This document shows positions 1-5,005 of a stretch of 5,005 nt of DNA, piece by piece. Numbering within the stretch: the stretch's first letter is position 1; every line of letters starts with the position of its first letter. Position numbers and translations under genes: made by a program. Below the pieces are notes generated by a model. That model made no database searches. It was not told the DNA's origin and saw nothing but the letters and a program-made list of their open reading frames with translations. Source of the DNA: Bacteroidia bacterium (lineage in GTDB: Bacteria > Bacteroidota > Bacteroidia > Cytophagales > Cyclobacteriaceae). The stretch lies in the NCBI GenBank assembly GCA_012031955.1, contig JAAURZ010000244.1, forward strand, positions 1-5,005. The letters are read 5' to 3'.

Positions 1-1793
1 GCTGATGGTGCCGAGCTTCTCAGGTATCCACGAGGTATTGATCGAGTCGGTAACGGCACTCACATAATAATCCATGTAATCGTAAGTGGCGCCTTCAGGG
101 GCTTGCATCTGCAACCTGAACTCGCCGCGATCTTCCATCGGCGACAGTTCGGACGGAATGAGCAAAGCAAACAAATAGATAAGGCCACCCGATGCGATCA
201 ATATGACGAACGCCAGCCAGCGTATTTTCATGAAATTGGTAAGCGCGTTGGCATAGCCGCTTGAAAGGGCATTGAAGAACGGCTCCGTTTTTCGATAGAG
301 CCATCCGTGCTGTTGCCGTTTTTTCAGAATGCGCGAACTCATCATGGGCGTGAGCGTAAGCGACACAAATGCCGAGATGGCAACAGAGCTTGCCAGCACA
401 AGACCAAACTCACGGAACAATCTGCCCGTAAGCCCCTGCAGGAATATCACCGGCAGAAACACTGCCACTACCGCGATAGTGGTAGAGATAACAGCGAAAT
501 ATATTTCGGTCGATCCTTTTCGTGCTGCTTCCTTCGGATCTTCGCCGTCTTCGATTTTCACGTAAATATTTTCCAGCACCACAATAGCATCATCCACCAC
601 AAGGCCGATCGCTAGCACGATGCCGAGGAGTGTAAGCACGTTGATGGTGAAGCCGAGCAGGTACATCACGAAGAATGAACCGACAAGGGAGATCGGAATA
701 GTGGCCACCGGAATAACGGTGGTACGCCAGTCGCGCAGGAAGAGGAAGATGATGGAGAGCACAAGGCAGAACGCGATGAAGATTGTTTCTTCCACCTCCT
801 CAATCGAAGAGCGAATGTATTTGGTGGAGTCGTAGCTCAGCAATACTTCCACATCGGCGGCAAGTCTTTCCGTATCTGCTCAAGCTTCGCGTAGGTGCGG
901 TCGGCGATGTCGATGTTGTTGGCGCCGGGCTGGGCAATGATGGCCAGTGCCACGCTGGGCACGCCGTCGCGTCGCAGCAGGGTGCGGTCGTTTTCGGGTC
1001 CGAGTTCGGCATGTCCGATGTCGCGGAAGCGAACCACGTTGCCGTTCTCCTCTTTAATGATGAGGTTGTTGAATTCTTCTTCTGTGCGCAGCAGGCCCAC
1101 GGTGCGCACGGTAAGTTCGGTGTTCTGACCCTCCACGCGGCCTGATGGCAGCTCCACGTTTTCGCGGTTAATGGCCTGCAGCACGTCGGTGGGCGCCAGC
1201 TTTAGCGCGGCAAGCCTGATGGGGTCCATCCACAGTCGCATTGAGTAACGGCGTTCGCCCCAGATCACTGCGGAGCTCACTCCCGGAATTGTTTGCAGTC
1301 GTTCTTTAAAATGTATTTCCGCCAGGCGCGACAGGTCAAGCAGGTCGCGCTTGGAACTTTTGATGGAGAAGAACAAGATCGGGCTCGAGTCGGCGTCAGC
1401 TTTCGAAACCACAGGTGGTTCTACATCCGGCGGCAGGTCGTTGAGGGCACCGGCTACTTTGTCGCGCACGTCGTTGGCGGCGGCCTCCAGGTCTACGCCA
1501 AGTTCAAACTCAACGGTGATGTTGCTGCGGCCTTCGCGACTGGCAGATGTGATTGAGCGAATGCCCGATATGCCGTTGATGGCATCCTCCAGCGGTTCGG
1601 TGATCTGTGATTCGATTACGTCGGAGTTAGCACCCACGTACGAGGTGTTCACACTGATGATGGGCGGGTCTACGCTTGGGAATTCGCGCACGCCGAGAAA
1701 AGAGAAGCCGATAAAACCGAAGAGCAATATGACGAGCGAAAACACCATGGCCAGCACGGGCCTGTTGATGCTTATGTTGGATAGACTTGCCAT
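1..1793 (-). CDS. RND (HAE1/AcrB-type) multidrug efflux pump permease, 3'-truncated by the window and interrupted by a one-base frameshift
   Basis: Inner-membrane, proton-driven pump of a tripartite RND exporter; substrates cannot be told from sequence. The ATG at 1793 opens with MASLSNISINRPVLAMV, TM1 (about residues 12-32) and the porter-domain run GVREFPSVDPP. The frame continues as typical RND porter sequence to DLPP (residue 313), then meets a false stop at 837. From 855 to position 1 the adjacent frame is open for 285 codons and continues the protein exactly (DVEVLLSYDSTKYIRSSIEEVEETI). It contains TM2-TM6, the TM4 proton-relay pair VVDDAIVVLENI (D401/D402 after correction, equivalent to AcrB D407/D408), the TPMMSSRIL end of the first half, and TM7 followed by ELSPMEDRGEF. 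The window therefore holds about 598 of an expected 1,020-1,050 residues. One base is missing near 855/856. The start lies 44 bases after the adaptor gene. Family is certain; whether the gene is functional is unknown. Confidence 0.95.
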
Positions 1794-1813
1794 AGTTTTA
1801 ATATTTATAGAAT

Positions 1814-1832
1814 CAGGTCGCGCCGCGACCTG
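1814..1832. repeat. Perfect 9-bp inverted repeat (hairpin) between adaptor and pump genes
   Basis: The 19 bases consist of CAGGTCGCG, one central C, and its exact reverse complement CGCGACCTG. Allowing a 3-base loop, the transcript could form an 8-bp G+C-rich stem. It starts 5 bases after the adaptor's TAG stop and ends 20 bases before the pump's ATG. On the coding strand it is followed by an A/T-rich stretch with no run of T, so it does not look like an ordinary intrinsic terminator. A stabilising or processing hairpin that sets the adaptor-to-pump ratio, or an operator, are possible readings (inference). Confidence 0.6.
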
Positions 1833-1837
1833 GATCG

Positions 1838-2899
1838 CTACTTCATTATGTTGCTTACCTGTACTTCCATGCCGGGGCGCAGTTGCAGCAGCCCGGTGGT
1901 GATCAGTGAATCATTTGTATTGAGTCCGGACACGATCTCAAGATCAGTTTCGGTACGAAGGCCCGTTTGCACGCGCACTTCCTCGGCTCTGCCGTTCTTC
2001 ATGATGTACACCTTCTGGCCGCCCTGCTCGGGCACCACTGCCTGGGTGGGCACCAGTATGGCGTTGTTGTTGGTGTTCAGTATCAGCGTTACTTTCACAA
2101 ACTGGCCCGGCAACAAATCGCCTTTCGCGTTGCCGGCAAGCGCGCGAATCTTGAGTGTGCGTGTATCGGGATCGATGCGCGGTTCGACGGCATACACTTC
2201 GCCGGTATATTGAATGGTATCCGACTCCACAGTAAAGAGAATACGCTTGCCGGCTTTCACTTGTGTGCTGTAACGACCTGGCACTGCAAATTCTATCTTC
2301 GCCTGGCTTATGTTGTATAATGTGGCTACTACGGTTGTGGGTGTTACGTAGGCGCCCTCGCTTACATATCGTAAACCGATCATACCGCCGAAGGGCGCCG
2401 TCAGTCTTGTTTTTTCGTATTGCGCTTCCAACAAGCGGATGTCGGAAATGGTGGTGTTAAGTCTGTTCAGCGCGTTGTCGTATTCTTCCTGGCTGATGGC
2501 TTCTTTATCGAGCAGCGCTTTCTGGCGACGCTCGATTGACTCGAAGAGTTTTTGATTTTCGCGCTGCTTCTCGATCTGCGCCTTTATCTCTTTGTCATTG
2601 ATCTGCAGCAGCAAGTCGCCCTCGCCCACGCGCGTGCCTTCCTTGAAAAAGATGCCGGTAATTTTTCCTGACTCTTCAGGCTTGAGCTCAAGGGATTCGT
2701 TGGGGAGCACCGAACCGGTAACAACCAGTTTATTGTCGAGTCTGCCGGGTTTCACCACCATCACTTCCACAGGAAGCCTGGGTGTTTCTTGCTGCGCGCT
2801 TGTTCCATTGTCTTTACTTCCGAAGATGTTGAGCTTAGGGAGTGCGAGCAGGGCCACAATCAACACTATGACAATACCGGTAAGTATCTTCTTCTTCAT
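1838..2899 (-). CDS. RND efflux periplasmic adaptor subunit (membrane fusion protein, HlyD/AcrA-like)
   Basis: Bridges the inner-membrane RND pump to an outer-membrane TolC-like channel. The 353-residue product begins with a basic MKKK and a hydrophobic segment (about 5-20) that acts as membrane anchor or uncleaved signal; there is no lipobox cysteine. Domains in order: first half of the lipoyl domain (about 60-100, TGSVLPNESLELKPEESGKI, then EGTRVGEGDLLLQIND); a charged alpha-helical hairpin (about 103-163); the second lipoyl half (TRLTAPFGGMIGLRYVSEGAYV); a beta-barrel (about 198-275, KIEFAVPGRYSTQVKAGKR, then EPRIDPDTRTLKIRA); and a C-terminal membrane-proximal domain (ILVPTQAVVPEQGGQKVYIM to RPGMEVQV). 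The length is on the short side for AcrA-like adaptors, with a compact hairpin. The gene lies 24 bases after coaE and 44 before the pump, so it probably shares their transcript. The ATG at 2899 is the natural start because the signal segment follows immediately. No frame damage is seen. Confidence 0.95.
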   Translation of the reverse strand: MKKKILTGIVIVLIVALLALPKLNIFGSKDNGTSAQQETPRLPVEVMVVKPGRLDNKLVVTGSVLPNESLELKPEESGKITGIFFKEGTRVGEGDLLLQINDKEIKAQIEKQRENQKLFESIERRQKALLDKEAISQEEYDNALNRLNTTISDIRLLEAQYEKTRLTAPFGGMIGLRYVSEGAYVTPTTVVATLYNISQAKIEFAVPGRYSTQVKAGKRILFTVESDTIQYTGEVYAVEPRIDPDTRTLKIRALAGNAKGDLLPGQFVKVTLILNTNNNAILVPTQAVVPEQGGQKVYIMKNGRAEEVRVQTGLRTETDLEIVSGLNTNDSLITTGLLQLRPGMEVQVSNIMK

Positions 2900-2923
2900 T
2901 TCTATGATCTACGTACGAGGATC

Positions 2924-3520
2924 TTATTCACCACAAAACTTCTTGTGCAATGCCAACACCTGGGGGATAACCAACACTGACTCGTCGTTCTTTACAATAA
3001 AATCAGCCTGTTGCAATTTCAAGGCATCGGGTAGTTGTTTGCTGATGATGTCCCTGACTTGTTGCTCCGACCGGCCGTCGCGTTTTGTTACACGACGAAT
3101 TCGTAAGGACTCGGGTGCATCCACCACAATGATTTTGTCAAGTTCCCGATAGGATTTGGCTTCAAAAAGCAGCGCGGCTTCCTTTATCACATACGGCTTG
3201 GCGTCGTGCGATTCTACCCATTGTCTGTAATCTTCGGCAACGCGTGGATGAACCAGGCTGTTGAGCGTTTGCAGTTTGGCTGCGTCCTTAAAAACAACCT
3301 CGCTGATGTGCGCTCTGTTCAATACTCCTTCTGAACTGAACGACAATTCTCCGAATTCTTTCTTGATTCCAGACATTAATATTCCATCGGTGGTCATTAA
3401 GTATTTCGCCCGGCTGTCTGCATCATAAACGGGCGCACCCAGGCAGGCGAATATTTTTGACACCAGACTCTTGCCCGAGCCAATGCCTCCGGTAAGCCCT
3501 ATTTGCAAGGTTTTTTGCAT
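2924..3520 (-). CDS. coaE: Dephospho-CoA kinase
   Basis: Catalyses the last step of coenzyme A synthesis in the cytoplasm: ATP phosphorylates the 3'-hydroxyl of dephospho-CoA's ribose. The 198-residue length is usual for the family. The N-terminus is a textbook P-loop, GLTGGIGSGKS (residues 8-18, K17 being the phosphate-binding lysine). It is followed by the family motif VYDADSRAK (31-39; D33 and D35), LNSLVHPRV in the substrate-binding region, EAALLFE, and the lid segment RIRRVTKRDGRSEQQVRDIISKQ. The C-terminal ADFIVKNDES matches the usual 'AD.vi.N' motif. All expected key residues are present. The ATG overlaps the YbbR stop by one base (TGATG), suggesting translational coupling; YbbR-coaE adjacency is common in Bacteroidota. 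The efflux adaptor follows 24 bases downstream. Confidence 0.97.
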   Translation of the reverse strand: MQKTLQIGLTGGIGSGKSLVSKIFACLGAPVYDADSRAKYLMTTDGILMSGIKKEFGELSFSSEGVLNRAHISEVVFKDAAKLQTLNSLVHPRVAEDYRQWVESHDAKPYVIKEAALLFEAKSYRELDKIIVVDAPESLRIRRVTKRDGRSEQQVRDIISKQLPDALKLQQADFIVKNDESVLVIPQVLALHKKFCGE

Positions 3521-4611
3521 CAGAATTTTACTGAAACAGAATCGAGATAAACCACCTCGGTGTGCAGCGGCAAGCCCAACAGAACAGGACGGAATTTGGC
3601 TTGACCTCGTTTGAAGTTTTTCAGATCAATCACGGCCGTAACAGAATCGGTTGTGAATGACTGCTGCATGCTTTGTCGTATTTTGAATATGCACCTTATG
3701 TGTTCGGTGCCTAGTGACGGGCTCGCGCTTGCCGGAAAGTTGACGACCTCCAGTTTCACTGAGTCTTCGACTTGTACCATTCGCTCCACACTGAATGCGA
3801 CGAATACAACAGGTGGTCTGCGCTGTATCAGGTCGCCGTTTGGAATCTGCACCTCAACTTCTTCTGTAAAGTCTTCGGTGATGCGGTCGGCGTTGAGTCT
3901 CACATTGTACGGCTCCTTCAATTTCGATACCTGTGAAATGGGGCCGTCGATAAAGATGGAGTCGGGCGAGATGGTGATCTTGCTGGTAACTTCATGGTTC
4001 GCCTGGAGATACCTGCCTACGGAATCCAGTGAGAGTGTGATCCACCGGCCGGCACGGGCTTCGATGTCGAGGTACACGGTGTCTGTAAGCACGAAGTTGA
4101 TTTGTATGTCTTCGAGCTGGTTGGAAAAAAAAGCGGGCAACGTGGTGCCTACTATCTTCTTGACATCGGACGGTTTTTCGAGCGGCACCACCAGGGGCGG
4201 TACTTTCAGGCCTGCACTTCTGCGAAAGAGGTTCCAGCCGACGCCGGTTACGTTAAGACGCACATGCTCCGGCAGCGGCCTGGTGGCAACATAGTACTGG
4301 TGGTCGAAATCAAACGAGATCGGAAAGGTAACGTTGGTGATATTCAAGGTCTTATCAAGCCACCCCTTCAGCGAATCAACAGGGCCGCGGATAATAGGAA
4401 CCTCCTGAATTTGAACGCAGCGCCCGTCCTGCAAGTGCAAGCAGATGCTTCCCAGTGTGTTCAAAAATGTATTGGCTCCTAGTCGGTCATAGAGGTGATT
4501 GTCATTGCCGAGGTGCAATGCGGCGAATAAGGAGATAGCCCCAGCCAAACCCAAAAAGATAAGTCGCAGCAAACCGCGAAGTCGAGCCAGGCAAATTAAT
4601 CCAGCAAGCAT
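3520..4611 (-). CDS. YbbR-domain (CdaR-like) protein with an atypical N-terminus
   Basis: The product is 363 residues, somewhat longer than the roughly 310-320 usual for Bacteroidota homologues. From about residue 84 the match is good. WLDKTLNITNVTFPISFDFD aligns with the family's 'ALNKxYTTxxxYPIxF' entry segment, followed by PLPEHVRLNVTGVGWNLFRR. A second repeat contains ISPDSIFIDGPISQVSKL (215-231), and a third repeat runs from about 270 to the end. YbbR domains are extracytoplasmic; in Firmicutes CdaR regulates the diadenylate cyclase CdaA, while the Bacteroidota role is unclear. The family normally has one transmembrane helix directly before the ALNK-like motif, but here residues 50-83 are hydrophilic. 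The only helix is at about 13-32 (GLLRLIFLGLAGAISLFAAL). So either this ORF uses a distant anchor with a long linker, or the 5' part belongs to another gene joined by an indel. The domain call is firm; the start is not. Confidence 0.8.
   Translation of the reverse strand: MLAGLICLARLRGLLRLIFLGLAGAISLFAALHLGNDNHLYDRLGANTFLNTLGSICLHLQDGRCVQIQEVPIIRGPVDSLKGWLDKTLNITNVTFPISFDFDHQYYVATRPLPEHVRLNVTGVGWNLFRRSAGLKVPPLVVPLEKPSDVKKIVGTTLPAFFSNQLEDIQINFVLTDTVYLDIEARAGRWITLSLDSVGRYLQANHEVTSKITISPDSIFIDGPISQVSKLKEPYNVRLNADRITEDFTEEVEVQIPNGDLIQRRPPVVFVAFSVERMVQVEDSVKLEVVNFPASASPSLGTEHIRCIFKIRQSMQQSFTTDSVTAVIDLKNFKRGQAKFRPVLLGLPLHTEVVYLDSVSVKF
4401..4406 (-). promoter_or_regulatory. AGGAGG motif inside the 5' part of the YbbR ORF
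   Basis: The coding strand carries a perfect AGGAGG here. It lies near where a normal-length YbbR protein would begin, but no ATG or GTG follows at a suitable distance. An in-frame ATT lies 5 bases downstream, and CTG (codon 81) and TTG (codon 89) lie further on. Bacteroidota rarely rely on such sites, so this may be chance. It is listed because the true YbbR start is unsettled. Confidence 0.15.
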
Positions 4612-4616
4612 TGCAG

Positions 4617-4907
4617 CTAACGTCGCACAAACTGCAATGAGCCAAACATAGCGTAGACAAAGCTAGCCTCTCCCAGCTTTGAACACGAATCTGCATTGGC
4701 GGGCAGGCGACAATGATTCCATGGCAGCGGCTGCGTCACATAGGGGATATACTGGAATGGCATGGCGCTAAACTCCGCCAACGCATTGCTCAACACAAAG
4801 ATGGAACAGCCAGAGACAAGAGACGCCACAAAAATCACAACGCTAAGTTTGGCGTTCCAATAGTCCCTCCAAGACACGCCTTGCATGCCCTCTCCCTCTG
4901 TGTCCAT
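4617..4907 (-). CDS. Unrecognised small membrane protein, possibly the 5' part of a frameshifted longer gene
   Basis: I do not recognise this 96-residue product. It has a soluble start (MDTEGEGMQGVSWRDYWNAK), one clear transmembrane helix (about 21-43, LSVVIFVASLVSGCSIFVLSNAL), and a loop rich in aromatic residues and proline with a cysteine pair (WNHCRLPANADSC). A weakly hydrophobic tail ends in FVRR. Two starts are possible: ATG at 4907, or ATG at 4886, which gives MQGVSW and follows a purine-rich GGGAGAGGGC that could act as a ribosome site. The TAG stop ends 5 bases before the ATG of the YbbR ORF. That ORF's frame is open upstream to 4662, where it encodes hydrophobic RYVWLIAVCATLAA, so the two ORFs may be one multi-helix protein broken by an indel between about 4617 and 4662. 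Whether it is a real gene is uncertain. Confidence 0.45.
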   Translation of the reverse strand: MDTEGEGMQGVSWRDYWNAKLSVVIFVASLVSGCSIFVLSNALAEFSAMPFQYIPYVTQPLPWNHCRLPANADSCSKLGEASFVYAMFGSLQFVRR

Positions 4908-4924
4908 GATGCTGTGACTCTCGC

Positions 4925-5005
4925 ATAGATTGCGATGAGCCGTGCTCTTTACGCAGAGTTGCGATTTGAGAACTATGGCAGAAGGACTGAATATTATCAA
5001 TCTAT
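4925..5005. repeat. Short 8-bp inverted repeat flanking the leader
   Basis: ATAGATTG at 4925-4932 is exactly inverted as CAATCTAT at 4998-5005, with 65 bases between. The second arm touches the window edge, so its full extent is unknown. Eight bases at this spacing can occur by chance; no transposase or target duplication accompanies it. Confidence 0.15.
4972..5000 (-). promoter_or_regulatory. Candidate sigma70-like promoter upstream of the small membrane protein
   Basis: On the minus strand TTGATA (5000-4995) is separated by 17 bases from CATAGT (4977-4972). That is 5 of 6 and 4 of 6 matches to the classical -35 and -10 hexamers at ideal spacing. It lies about 65 bases before the ATG at 4907. 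It does not match the TTTG / TAnnTTTG promoter typical of Bacteroidota, so it is a chance match, or the segment has another origin. Confidence 0.2.

Noticed and set aside
95..304. Minus-strand 69-codon frame within the pump region
   Set aside because: The true pump frame (855 down to 1) is continuous here and encodes conserved RND helices; this is an off-frame shadow.
837..860. Programmed ribosomal frameshifting in the pump gene
   Set aside because: There is no slippery heptamer, the shift sits between porter domain and TM2 where nothing is gained by it, and such regulation is not known to me for RND pumps.
1805..1837. Intrinsic terminator between adaptor and pump
   Set aside because: The stem is strong, but neither strand carries the following T-run; the sequence after it on the coding strand is mixed A/T.
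1351..1902. Plus-strand open frame (183 codons) opposite the pump start and adaptor end
   Set aside because: It is antisense to conserved pump codons and spans the intergenic hairpin; its serine/arginine-rich composition shows no domain.
2592..3152. Plus-strand open frame (186 codons) across the adaptor-coaE junction
   Set aside because: It is antisense to two well-supported genes and shows no protein-like features.
3611..4294. Long plus-strand open frame (227 codons) opposite the YbbR gene
   Set aside because: It lies wholly antisense to well-matched YbbR sequence, has no recognisable domain and a cysteine/serine-rich composition typical of shadow frames.
1..5005. tRNA, rRNA, CRISPR array, insertion sequence or defence system
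   Set aside because: No direct-repeat array, transposase-like frame, or structured RNA signature was seen; nearly all of the window is accounted for by the genes listed.

Overview
The window carries a compact run of genes, all read from the minus strand (right to left). The evidence points to a member of the Bacteroidota, probably Cytophagales-like. A YbbR-domain gene sits directly in front of coaE, the efflux proteins read like Bacteroidota homologues, and the recognisable genes start after A/T-rich leaders without a clear Shine-Dalgarno sequence. This assignment rests on family knowledge and was not checked by a search.

Layout in transcription order: (1) 5005-4908, a short leader with a weak sigma70-like promoter candidate and a small inverted repeat. 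(2) 4907-4617, an unrecognised small membrane protein that ends 5 bases before the next ATG. (3) 4611-3520, a YbbR-domain protein whose last ~280 residues are convincing but whose N-terminus is atypical. (4) 3520-2924, coaE (dephospho-CoA kinase), with a one-base TGATG overlap with the YbbR gene. (5) 2899-1838, a periplasmic adaptor (membrane fusion protein) of an RND efflux pump. (6) A 44-base gap holding a perfect palindrome. (7) 1793-1, the first ~600 residues of the RND inner-membrane pump, running off the left edge and broken by a one-base frameshift near 855/856.

The spacing (1-base overlap, 24-base gap, 44-base gap) suggests that YbbR, coaE, adaptor and pump can be co-transcribed. The adaptor and pump form an HAE1-type tripartite efflux system; the outer-membrane channel is not in the window. 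coaE performs the last step of coenzyme A synthesis and has no obvious functional link to efflux.

I see no novel defence or mobile system, no RNA genes, no CRISPR array and no insertion sequence. The points that deserve a second look are the pump frameshift, the abnormal junction at the 5' end of the YbbR gene, and the hairpin between adaptor and pump.
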